From positions 1 to 45,103 of the forward strand of contig SCUF01000017.1 of assembly GCA_004298325.1 (NCBI GenBank): DNA of 45,103 nt. The letters are read 5' to 3'. The translations under genes were made by a program, and so were the position numbers. Below are positions 26,878 through 35,405 of the stretch, piece by piece. Positions within the stretch are counted from its first letter, which is position 1. Each line of letters opens with the position of its first letter. The DNA is from Betaproteobacteria bacterium (GTDB taxonomy: Bacteria; Pseudomonadota; Gammaproteobacteria; Burkholderiales; SG8-39). Under the pieces are notes generated by a model. The model was not told where the DNA came from and made no database searches. It worked only from the letters and a program-made list of their open reading frames with translations.

Positions 26878-26899
26878 GTTTCTTATTCTCGACGCCGGC

Positions 26900-29779
26900 T
26901 CAGGCCGGATGCCCCGTGAAGACGGCAGCCACTTGGATGAACGGATCTTCTTCGGTGATCTGGGTGTTCTCCAGCCAGTCGAGGTAGTCGGCAAAGACAC
27001 GTTCGATGTGGGCGCTGCGCTCGTCGCGGCGGGCGCGTTTGAAGGCTACTGGCTGGTCGGAGCGGGCGAAGTCGAACTCGAGCTGTGAGATGTGACGCGC
27101 CTTCAGCGATTCCAGCGCTTTCAGCTGGGCATTGAGTCTGGCGTTGATGTCTGCCTCGCGGGCCTTGCGAATCTGCTGCAACACGCCGCGGGCATGGGCC
27201 ACAGCCACGGGCAAAAGTGCCTGAAGACCCACTACATCCGCCGCTAGGCCGCGGTTGGCCATGCGACCGGGTTGAAGATTCAGGCGTTCCAGCAGCGCGT
27301 CGATGCCTGTCGATTCTTCCACGGCGGCGCCCTGTAGGGTTACTGCGACCCAGTCGTGGATCTGCACGTGGCCACGGCGATTGGGAAAGCCGCCTTGCAG
27401 TAGAACAATGTGTTCATCAGCGCCAAGTTGCTGCGGGAGCCGCAGTACGGGCGCGGTATGGCGGCCGAAGGCGTTGAGCGCGCGATCGGCCAGCCATTCC
27501 ATCACCGGGTGCAGCGGCCAGAGATATTGCACTTCGGGCCAGGGGCTATCTTCCTCGCGGCAGCGCTTGAGTTCCTGGTCGATCTTCTGTTTGGTGGGCG
27601 TAAGGATGAAACGGTCCAGATCAGGACGCACCTCGGCCGGCAGGTAGCGCAGGCGCTGGGCCAGGTCTTTGGGTGCAGTCAGACGCAGCACGTCGCCGCT
27701 GACATCGGCTTGCAGCTCGGCACCGGTTTCCTGCAGCCAGCGGATTGCGGCTTCGGCATAGGCGAGATCGCCCGCGAATAAATTCGGCCGCTCCCCCAGT
27801 ACGCCTTCGAAGCGACTTGTGGGCGTGGCCATGGGGGTGAACTGGGCGAGAACGTCGCCAGTTGTTGCGGTCGCATCGTTCGCGCCAAGCAGATGGGAAA
27901 AGATGTCCGATATGTCGTCATCCGGCGCTTTGGGAGCCTCCATGACAGCGGCAGTGAGCGCCTCTTCCTCTTCCACATTGAAGCGGCCCATGAACTCGGA
28001 CGGGTCGCCGATGTTCTTGCCGGCTTGGCTGTCTTTCTCGATCAGGACCTCGAGTACGCGCAGGTCGCCGCGCACAGCGGGGTTCTCCGACTCGGTGAGC
28101 AAATAGCGGATCTGCGGCTGGCGGTGCTGGCCGTAGCGGTCGATACGGCCATTGCGCTGCTGGAAGACCATCAGCGACCACGGAATGTCGAAGTGCACCA
28201 GCCGGTGGCTGAGGTGGTGCAGATTGATGCCTTCCGAGGCCACATCGGAGCACAGCAGCAGGCGCGCCGGGCTGCCGAGGTGGTTAAATTGCTCGACCGT
28301 CGAAATAAGATCCTTGTCGCGCATGTCACCACGCATGGCGAGAACTTGATCGGGCCTGAGGCCCACGTCGCGCGGAAGGTGTTCGCGCAGGAAGTCCAGG
28401 GTGAGCAGGCTCTCGGTGAAGATCACCAGCCGGTCGTCTGCCTGGTTGGGCGACCATCCCAGCGTGCCGTTGCCCAAGGTACTCAGCAGGGCGACAAGGC
28501 GTTGGTACTTGCTGAATTTCCGCGGCTTGATGGCTTCTACCGCGAGCTTGAGTCCTTCCAGGGTGCTGATGTCGTCACGGATCGTGGGTTCGTTCGCTTT
28601 TCCCTGCAGGCGCTTCAGCCGGTTCTCAATGGTGGAGAGGCACGCGGCCGGGCTGGAGAAGAGCGCCTTTTCGAGCGTGGTACGAAAGAGCTGCCCTGCT
28701 CCCGCACCCCGGCCATCGAGCGCGTGGAAAGTCGCTTCGCGCAACGCATCGAACGCTTGCTCCTCGACATCGGTTGCGGGCACGCGCACGGTATCGATCT
28801 CGCGCTCTGGGAAGCTCTCGGCCAGTTGGTCGCGCACGTCTTTCTTGAAGCGCCGGATGACCAGACCCTTGTCGCGGAAATCCTCCTTGGCGTAGTCCTT
28901 CGGGTTGGCAATAGCGGTCGGGTCCAGCATGTTCATCAGGCTGGCAAAGCTTTCGGGGCGGCCGTCGTGCGGCGTGGCGGACAGCAGGATCAGCGTGTCC
29001 GAACGCGTGGACAAGAGTTTGGCTAGCTTTGCGCGCTGGGCTCCCGTGTTGCGGTCGGCAACGTTGTGTGCCTCGTCGATGATGATGATGTCCCAATAGG
29101 TCTGCTCGAGGTAGTGGCGATACTCGATGTCTTGCTTGAGCGTGTCGATCGAGATAATAGAGCGGTCGAAATAATGGAAGGGATTGTGGTTGGTGGGAAT
29201 CCGGTTGCGAACGCGCTGCAGACCGGTGGAATCGAGCCGCACCAGCGGAATCGAAAAGCGGTTCCACATCTCTTGCTGGAACTGTCCGAGCATCGACTTG
29301 ACGGCCAGCACCAGAATGCGTTTCCCCCGTCCGCGAGCGATCAGCTCGCTGACCAGGATTCCGGCCTCGAGCGTCTTACCCAGGCCAACCGAATCAGCGA
29401 TCAGGATCCGTTGCCGCGGCTGGCTGAGCGCCTGCAGCGCAGGATCGAGCTGATAAGGCACCTGGTCGATCGCCGCATGCTGAGCGAGGTGAATACGGCC
29501 GTCGGTAGGCGGCGTCTTTCTCAGCAACGTATCGAGGTAGAGCAGGCTGGCGCGATAGCCGCTACTGAGGTCGTCGGTCAGCTGAGTGGTCGCCGGGTCT
29601 AGGACCCGGACGCTCTGTTCGAGTCCAGTCAGGAACAGGCCTTCACGTCCGCGTACCAGTTCCGAAAGACCCTCGCAGGTGAGCAGATAGCCGCCGTCAT
29701 TGGTGTGATCGACGCGCTTGATCCGCCACTCCGCATCACGAAGCTCGACGCGCAGGCCAGGGGCGAAATACTGATTCAT
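26900..29779 (-). CDS. SNF2-family helicase, DrmD-like
   Basis: 959-aa superfamily 2 SNF2-type ATPase. Walker A ILIADSVGLGKTLEAG (128-136 core), DEAH box IIIIDEAHNVADR (235-238), motif III LILLSATPHDGRPESF, and the C-terminal lobe with LLLCSDVASEGINLHHL and QQRNGRIDRYGQ (about 543). The C-terminal ~300 aa are charged and helical, without a recognised nuclease. ATG is preceded by AAGGG. Its position directly before the m6A methyltransferase matches drmD-drmMI order in class 1 DISARM, where the SNF2 protein is needed for defence. An 87-bp gap separates it from the upstream Hsp70-like gene. Confidence 0.87.
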   Translation of the reverse strand: MNQYFAPGLRVELRDAEWRIKRVDHTNDGGYLLTCEGLSELVRGREGLFLTGLEQSVRVLDPATTQLTDDLSSGYRASLLYLDTLLRKTPPTDGRIHLAQHAAIDQVPYQLDPALQALSQPRQRILIADSVGLGKTLEAGILVSELIARGRGKRILVLAVKSMLGQFQQEMWNRFSIPLVRLDSTGLQRVRNRIPTNHNPFHYFDRSIISIDTLKQDIEYRHYLEQTYWDIIIIDEAHNVADRNTGAQRAKLAKLLSTRSDTLILLSATPHDGRPESFASLMNMLDPTAIANPKDYAKEDFRDKGLVIRRFKKDVRDQLAESFPEREIDTVRVPATDVEEQAFDALREATFHALDGRGAGAGQLFRTTLEKALFSSPAACLSTIENRLKRLQGKANEPTIRDDISTLEGLKLAVEAIKPRKFSKYQRLVALLSTLGNGTLGWSPNQADDRLVIFTESLLTLDFLREHLPRDVGLRPDQVLAMRGDMRDKDLISTVEQFNHLGSPARLLLCSDVASEGINLHHLSHRLVHFDIPWSLMVFQQRNGRIDRYGQHRQPQIRYLLTESENPAVRGDLRVLEVLIEKDSQAGKNIGDPSEFMGRFNVEEEEALTAAVMEAPKAPDDDISDIFSHLLGANDATATTGDVLAQFTPMATPTSRFEGVLGERPNLFAGDLAYAEAAIRWLQETGAELQADVSGDVLRLTAPKDLAQRLRYLPAEVRPDLDRFILTPTKQKIDQELKRCREEDSPWPEVQYLWPLHPVMEWLADRALNAFGRHTAPVLRLPQQLGADEHIVLLQGGFPNRRGHVQIHDWVAVTLQGAAVEESTGIDALLERLNLQPGRMANRGLAADVVGLQALLPVAVAHARGVLQQIRKAREADINARLNAQLKALESLKARHISQLEFDFARSDQPVAFKRARRDERSAHIERVFADYLDWLENTQITEEDPFIQVAAVFTGHPA

Positions 29780-29866
29780 GCTGTCGACCCTTACGCTAAG
29801 GCTATCGCCTTCGCATAGTTACTCTCGTTGATGTTGGGACTCTCCGCAAACCCGATCGATCCGCAT

Positions 29867-31684
29867 TTACACGTGATCTTTGCTGATGAATCTATCGTCA
29901 TTGTCACGTTGCTTCTGAGTGCCAGTAGCAATGGGCTTGGGCAGCTCTCTGACAATTGAACCCACCTCCAGAAAGCTGAGCCCAAAGGCCACGGAAAGTC
30001 GATCGTAATCTTCGCGGACAAGTCCGGGAGCCTGAAGATTGTTAGGTATCGCCAAGGGACGAGCGTCCGCCTTCAGCCAAGATACTCCATGAAAATGCTT
30101 CAATTCCTCCCCAAGCCTCCGGTAGTAAGTCATTCGCATACCGCCGCCGCATAGAAAGACTGGAATTCCCTTGAGCGTGTCCTGGTCAAGGTAGTCCCTA
30201 GCCCTGTAGAGCGTGGCCCCTCGTACCTGCGCTACAACGCGCTTCATATAGAACTCGTTATCGGGATGCTCCTTCGCATCACGAAACGCCAGACGAGTTC
30301 CCTGCAAATACTCGTCCATACGTTCCGGAATCGTTCCAAGATAATCGGTGGGGAACTCGTTCTCATACAGTGACCTCAGGAGGTTCGGGGCCGGATCGCG
30401 GCGTCCCTTCAACGCGGCCGACCACCATTGCACCCTTACACGGTGAAGGTTCATCACGCCGCTCTGCTGAACCTGATTCGTAAAGAATGTGAAATTCCAT
30501 CTACCGCGGCTTCCGCGCTCAACAAAGAAAAGCGATGAATCGACAGTTCCAGCACCCACATCGACCATCATGAAGATATTCTGGGCATTTCTATCAAACC
30601 GATTGGATCTCAGGAATCCGTAGATTTGTGCGGAAAGTTCTGGCACTATTTCCACATTAACTTCTTCGGATTCGTCCGCAGGCGCAGCACCGTTCAGCAG
30701 TTGTTGTGCCCGCTCGACAGCACCATTGGCGGACGCAATATTCACTTCCTCGACGCGCCCGCCAGCTATGAGCCAGGCGGCTCGTCCTACCAGGAGAAAC
30801 CTCTTAATTAGATATGGTTGTTCCGGTGCAACTTCGTAGTTCTTTGCGGGAATACCCAGCACCACTTTCCATACGATCTTTGTATTCGCGTAAGTCTCTG
30901 CGTGCTCAGAAAACAGCCAGCCACGGACATGACGAATAACCAGCGCCAAAAAAGCAGCGGCCCGTTGAATTGCCTCCTGTGCATCGCCTTTGGTGAGGAG
31001 TGATAGTTTCAGGTCACGATGGACCTGCATACCCCCAAGTAGTGAGAAGCGCTCATTGACCTGCCAAAGGCGACTTGGTAGCAGGTAGCGATTAATCCCA
31101 TCGCTCTTAGAAAAAGGCACTGCGAAGGCGTTGCCGGCCGCCAAGTCGCCGACGATCACCTTGACGCTCGATGTACCAAAATCGAGCCCGATCACCAATT
31201 CCCTGGCATCACGGGAATTCCCGCTTCTAGCTATCTGCTCCGAAATGCCACTCAACGTGGGAGGCGTCACATCGTAGTGCTGTGGCGTTGAGGAGAGAAA
31301 CGAATGAGCCCTGGCGTCTTGGTCGATATCCAATGTCCACGGCTCTTGCTGTTTTGAGGATTGAGCGGCCGCAGATGGCGCTTTGCTCGAACGGTATGTG
31401 CGCTCAAGCTGTTCCATTTCTCGTTGCGATTGCTGAGCGGCTTTTCGCTCCAACTGAGCTTTTCGGCTCTTGTCTATTGCCTGCCTTGCACTAAATCGCG
31501 GATTCGGTTGCCGCGGCACAACATATGCGCGCACCTTCGCCGTCAGCGGCACGACCTCCGTATCGCTTTGGATGGTCGAACGGGACTTCGGTATCTCCGG
31601 CTTCGGATTCGCAAGATGCCCAGGAAGATGAAGGGTCTTCTTACCAATCGCATCCTTCAATGCGTCCTTAATGGACTTGCCCAT
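29867..31684 (-). CDS. Hsp70/actin-fold ATPase
   Basis: 605 aa. Residues ~1-155 are basic, Gln/Ser-rich and probably disordered. The ATPase domain follows, with phosphate-1 loop VIGLDFGTSSVKVIVG (about 164-179), phosphate-2 loop MMVDVGAGTVDSSLF (about 370) and adenosine loop FLCGGGMRM (about 512), the actin/Hsp70/hexokinase pattern. A standard Hsp70 substrate-binding domain is not seen. It starts 22 bp after the SNF2 gene with a strong site (GGGGGAGGG), so the two are co-expressed. Hsp70-like proteins paired with SNF2 helicases recur in defence islands without an agreed mechanism; a switch or assembly factor for the SNF2 partner is my inference. Base composition looks AT-richer than in the left part of the island. 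Confidence 0.82.
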   Translation of the reverse strand: MGKSIKDALKDAIGKKTLHLPGHLANPKPEIPKSRSTIQSDTEVVPLTAKVRAYVVPRQPNPRFSARQAIDKSRKAQLERKAAQQSQREMEQLERTYRSSKAPSAAAQSSKQQEPWTLDIDQDARAHSFLSSTPQHYDVTPPTLSGISEQIARSGNSRDARELVIGLDFGTSSVKVIVGDLAAGNAFAVPFSKSDGINRYLLPSRLWQVNERFSLLGGMQVHRDLKLSLLTKGDAQEAIQRAAAFLALVIRHVRGWLFSEHAETYANTKIVWKVVLGIPAKNYEVAPEQPYLIKRFLLVGRAAWLIAGGRVEEVNIASANGAVERAQQLLNGAAPADESEEVNVEIVPELSAQIYGFLRSNRFDRNAQNIFMMVDVGAGTVDSSLFFVERGSRGRWNFTFFTNQVQQSGVMNLHRVRVQWWSAALKGRRDPAPNLLRSLYENEFPTDYLGTIPERMDEYLQGTRLAFRDAKEHPDNEFYMKRVVAQVRGATLYRARDYLDQDTLKGIPVFLCGGGMRMTYYRRLGEELKHFHGVSWLKADARPLAIPNNLQAPGLVREDYDRLSVAFGLSFLEVGSIVRELPKPIATGTQKQRDNDDRFISKDHV

Positions 31685-31706
31685 TGCACCCTCCCCCGAA
31701 ATTGCG

Positions 31707-34700
31707 CTATACGACTCGGATCACGCCGCCCGATACAAAGCTGTCCGACGCCTGCAACTTCTCTCTCAGACGCAGGGAGGCGATTTTCTCGTCCAGCCGG
31801 GCATCTTGTTTTTTCAGGCGCCCCTCCTCTGCCGGAATCATCTTTTTCTGCCTGTCGTTCCCGAATTCGCGATAGCGATTGACACGCTCAACAATCCGCT
31901 CTCGTTGTGCCTGCCGATGGTGCTCGAGCATGTTTACCATGAGATTTATTCGGTCACGGTCCTCTCGCTGATATGACTCCTTGAAGTCGTGGAACTCATT
32001 CTCCAGAATCAATTTGCTGCTATCAAAAACTTCTGCTGCGACGCTGTGATTGACTGCATTCGATGCACCCAGCCAGTCCTTGCCCTCCATTGCCGCAATA
32101 TTGACGACCCGCTCCGCGTCTTCACCCCTGAGTAGCAAACCGTTGTCGATACTAGACACGATGTACTCAAGCCGCTCAAGGTCGCGCGACCCGGTAAGCG
32201 TCCAGCGCGACACGACGTAGACGTAAGTGCCTGTTGGCACATTGCCCGTGCTGTTCGCCTGCAATTCAACTGCACTGACAGGGAAGTATCCAACTCCCTT
32301 GCCTGACGTACGCAGTTGTTCATTTACGAAGCGGACAAGAGGATGGTCCTGCGTTACTGTCTCCACGCCACGCTTTGGATTGCCAAGCCGATTCTCGAAT
32401 AGCAATCGTGGAGGCTGAGCGCTAAGTATGGCGGTTCTACCCTGCAGCCGACGACTTTCGAGAAACTCGCCAAAGTGCACCCGAGCTTGGATAGATAATT
32501 CCAATGAGATCTCGTTGGGGTTCTTGTCCGAAGCGAGGATACGTGTACCTTCATATTGGCGATCTAAGAAGTCTTGGATGTAGGCCAATAAGTCCTCGCC
32601 GCGAATGTAACGGCCAAGCTCCCTCGCGGCTCTGACCTTGTTCTGGATGTAATCTCCATGAGCGATAAGTTGAGTCGCCTGATCTTCGAGAGCATCCTGA
32701 GTTCGGTTAAGCGTTTCAATTGCCACCCGAGCCTGGTTGATCCTGAATTCTTCCTGCTCAGGCGTCAGCGAATGCCGCAAAAGCTCGTAGCCCAACTCCC
32801 GGATTTGCTCGCCCAGAATACCCTCCATGCTCCCTAGCGCTCGCTTGAATATATCTAGGCGCTCAAGAAGGCGCTCATAAATGCGGTCGTCAATGGTGTT
32901 GGCATAGATGAAATTCCAGATAAGAATCTTCTCGGCCTCCTGACCAATACGATCAATACGCCCAATGCGCTGCTCTATTCGCATTGGATTCCACGGCAAG
33001 TCATAGTTGATAACCAGGCTGGAGAACTGAAGGTCGATTCCTTCCGACGCCACTTCGGAGGCGAGGAGAATGTCCGGTCCGTTAGGATCGGCAAACTCAC
33101 GCAATGCTGCATGCTTGTCCATTCCACCATAGACCAACACGGACTTGACCCTATCGTCCGCCAGCCTCTCCTTCAGGTAGTCTAGGGTGTGCCGAAAGAA
33201 CGAAAACAGCACGATCTTCCGTCGCGGATTCTCTAGCCAGTATCCGCGCAGATTCTTGAGCAATGCTGAGTACTTGGAATCCTCCTTCCGTAGCGCGTGA
33301 TAGTTGCCGACTGACTGCGCTGCTTTTACAAGCTCTACAAGAAGTGGCCCCAGCTTTGGGTGTTTATCTGCTTCTGCCTCAACATCGCCAAACGCGTCAA
33401 AGGCCGTTTCGTCCAACTCCTCAGCGACCGCTTTCCCCATCTTCTCTGACCAACCACGGCAGGCAGCCGCCATGCAACTCGACATCTGACGCTGAGGTAT
33501 CGTCAGCATAAAGCCTGTAGAGATCTCTAGTTCCTCGCAAAAAGCTCTAACCTTTTCCGTAACGGCGAGGTAAAAAGCCTCCTCCACGGGGTTCATCTGG
33601 GCCTTAATCGCGACGGGTTGTCGTACTACGCGCATTTCTTCAACGTCGCGTTTTCGCGTACGTGTCACCACCTTCGCTAACGGGTTGATGCGGTCGAGTC
33701 TTTCCGCCATATCGGACCGACCGCGCGGGGATTCCAAGACGTCGTCGCTGGGTGGATTCTGGATCACATATTCAATCTGGGCGTTGTCTTCAAATATCCG
33801 TGCGACGAGAGATTCCCTCAGCGCTTCCACAAACTCTAACTGCGTCATTGAGGACGCGAGCAAGCGATCCCGCAAATGCACAATCGGCGCATTTGCTTCC
33901 AGCGTTTCCGAGAAGGAATTCTCGTAAGGAAATGCGTCTTCATCGAGAAGATTAAGGAGATGAAACAGATCCGTGCTGCGCAGCTGAATCGGCGTCGCAG
34001 ATAGGAAAATCATATTCTGGGCCACCGGTCGCAATAGCGCGGCGAGGCGATGGGTTTGGGTTTCGCGATTTCGCAGATAGTGCGCCTCGTCAACTACCAC
34101 CAGGTCGGCGAGCGGATCGTCCAGCTCGGCCTCGTCGAGGAACCGTGCAAGTTTGGCCGCCTCGGCCATGCTGGGTTTCTCGTCATCGTCCCAACCGCGC
34201 GGCGGTCGCAGACCCTGCATGCTGGCAATCAGCGCATAGCCATCCTCTGGGCGTTCGCGCATCTTCTGAAGTCTTTTGAGCAATTCGCCAGCATCGACAA
34301 TCTCCGCTTGTACGCCGAATCGATCGGAAAGCTCCATCTGCCACTTCTCCCGCAGCATGGCTGGACAAACCACGAGAAGACGCCGTGCATCCAATCGGGC
34401 GCGCAGTTCCGTCCAAATGAGCCCAGCTTCAATTGTTTTACCGAGGCCGACCTCATCGGCGATCAAGATTCCCCGGCAGGGCGAATCCAGAAAGTGCAAA
34501 ACTGGTTTGAATTGATAGGCAAGAAACTGCGTATTCGTGGTGTTTAGGCTATAGATCAGGTTCGCCAGCTTGCCGCTCAGGCGATAGTAGGTCACCGCGC
34601 CACGAAGATCACCGACCCGACCGTAGAGCCCTCGAGCGATCAGCGCGTAGGGTCCCGGGGTTTCCTTCTCAACCTTCTCGAGCGAGGCCTCGAGGACGAA

Positions 34701-34862
34701 TTGCTCGTCGCCATCGAGAAAATTCACCAATACGCGTTTGCGTGAAATGGGCCCATCTGTCTCGCTGCCCAGGATTCCAATCCGACCCGGATTGGCTCTC
34801 AGTCTGACTTTGTCACCGGGCCGCATCCTTGCGTCGTCTTCGCCACCAAGAGTATCCGGCAT
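31707..34862 (-). CDS. RapA/HepA-type SNF2 ATPase
   Basis: 1051 aa from ATG 34862, chosen over the longer frame because GAAGAGG lies just upstream and MPDTLGGEDDARMRPGDKV looks like the start of the Tudor/KOW-like N-terminal domain of RapA-type proteins. Walker A GILIADEVGLGKTIEAGLI (135-143 core), DEAH LVVVDEAHYLRN, motif III IFLSATPIQLRSTDLF, C-lobe KIVLFSFFRHTLDYL, ILLASEVASEGIDLQF and MRIEQRIGRIDRIGQ are all intact. The last ~100 aa are a Glu/Arg-rich coiled coil. First gene of the long minus-strand defence operon. It differs clearly from the second SNF2 protein at 26900. Confidence 0.87.
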   Translation of the reverse strand: MPDTLGGEDDARMRPGDKVRLRANPGRIGILGSETDGPISRKRVLVNFLDGDEQFVLEASLEKVEKETPGPYALIARGLYGRVGDLRGAVTYYRLSGKLANLIYSLNTTNTQFLAYQFKPVLHFLDSPCRGILIADEVGLGKTIEAGLIWTELRARLDARRLLVVCPAMLREKWQMELSDRFGVQAEIVDAGELLKRLQKMRERPEDGYALIASMQGLRPPRGWDDDEKPSMAEAAKLARFLDEAELDDPLADLVVVDEAHYLRNRETQTHRLAALLRPVAQNMIFLSATPIQLRSTDLFHLLNLLDEDAFPYENSFSETLEANAPIVHLRDRLLASSMTQLEFVEALRESLVARIFEDNAQIEYVIQNPPSDDVLESPRGRSDMAERLDRINPLAKVVTRTRKRDVEEMRVVRQPVAIKAQMNPVEEAFYLAVTEKVRAFCEELEISTGFMLTIPQRQMSSCMAAACRGWSEKMGKAVAEELDETAFDAFGDVEAEADKHPKLGPLLVELVKAAQSVGNYHALRKEDSKYSALLKNLRGYWLENPRRKIVLFSFFRHTLDYLKERLADDRVKSVLVYGGMDKHAALREFADPNGPDILLASEVASEGIDLQFSSLVINYDLPWNPMRIEQRIGRIDRIGQEAEKILIWNFIYANTIDDRIYERLLERLDIFKRALGSMEGILGEQIRELGYELLRHSLTPEQEEFRINQARVAIETLNRTQDALEDQATQLIAHGDYIQNKVRAARELGRYIRGEDLLAYIQDFLDRQYEGTRILASDKNPNEISLELSIQARVHFGEFLESRRLQGRTAILSAQPPRLLFENRLGNPKRGVETVTQDHPLVRFVNEQLRTSGKGVGYFPVSAVELQANSTGNVPTGTYVYVVSRWTLTGSRDLERLEYIVSSIDNGLLLRGEDAERVVNIAAMEGKDWLGASNAVNHSVAAEVFDSSKLILENEFHDFKESYQREDRDRINLMVNMLEHHRQAQRERIVERVNRYREFGNDRQKKMIPAEEGRLKKQDARLDEKIASLRLREKLQASDSFVSGGVIRVV

Positions 34863-35032
34863 GAACCTCTTCCCAGTGATCCATCTTGAACAGCGGAACG
34901 TAGCTATATATGGCGGACAGCAAAAACACGATACCAAAGTCCCGCGCGTATGTGGACATTGGTTGTCGAATCGCTGGTCTGTAGAGTCAGCTTAGTCCGA
35001 ACAACTAGTTCACAGCTAGCCGTAGAAAAGGT
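34863..35032. other. 170-bp gap between two minus-strand transcription units
   Basis: No gene. The minus strand has TATATA at 34905-34910 about 45 bp before the SNF2 start, a possible -10, but no matching -35 is evident. It must hold the start of the defence operon unless that operon is read through from the DUF4258 gene. Confidence 0.3.
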
Positions 35033-35308
35033 TCATGTGCGCGCGATCCTTCGGAATCTGTGACCAACCGTCATAACCTCGCCGCCGGGCGAGAGCACCG
35101 CGTAGCAGCGCGCGAGGCGCTCGAGGTCCTTGGTGCCGAATCCGGTGCGGGAGAGGCGGCGCCGTGCAGCCTTGTCGAAGTAGAGCACCACGCCGCCGCG
35201 GTGGTCGAAGGTCTCACGGCCAAATTCGAGCAAACGCTCGAGCGCGTCCGCGCGGATGGCGCGCTGCTGCATGCGGGCTTGGGCGTGGCGCGTAACGGCC
35301 GGTTCCAT
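35033..35308 (-). CDS. DUF4258 family protein
   Basis: 91 aa with RHAQARMQQRAIRADAL near the start and GVVLYFDKAARRRL and VMTVGHRFRRI later, the pattern of DUF4258, small proteins thought to be RelE-like. Strongly basic. It starts 10 bp after the tiny membrane-protein gene and is the last gene of the ARPP-1 transcript. No antitoxin is seen beside it. A nucleic-acid-binding or toxin role is inference. Confidence 0.7.
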   Translation of the reverse strand: MEPAVTRHAQARMQQRAIRADALERLLEFGRETFDHRGGVVLYFDKAARRRLSRTGFGTKDLERLARCYAVLSPGGEVMTVGHRFRRIART

Positions 35309-35318
35309 GACGGCAGCC

Positions 35319-35405
35319 TCATTCGCCCATCAGCCAGACCACGCCCAGCACGATCCAGGGCGAGAGGACGACCACGACGTCCAGCGGAACGGAGGCGCCG
35401 AGCAT
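35319..35405 (-). CDS. 28-aa single-span membrane peptide
   Basis: A gene too short for ordinary ORF calling. Its ATG (35405) shares one base with the stop of the ARPP-1 gene (TGATG), and it ends 10 bp before the DUF4258 start. The peptide is almost one hydrophobic helix (VPLDVVVVLSPWIVLGVVWL) ending in MGE. Position between two real genes, coupled start and membrane-spanning composition support it; there is no homology to cite. Confidence 0.6.
   Translation of the reverse strand: MLGASVPLDVVVVLSPWIVLGVVWLMGE

Noticed and set aside
26878-27000. Extra 41 codons at the start of the methyltransferase frame
   Set aside because: They overlap the end of the SNF2 gene and read as low-complexity Ser/Pro/Arg; ATG 26877 begins the plausible protein.
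27893-29026. A 377-codon plus-strand frame opposite the DrmD-like gene
   Set aside because: The opposite strand holds all SNF2 motifs; the plus-strand translation has no domain signature or start context.
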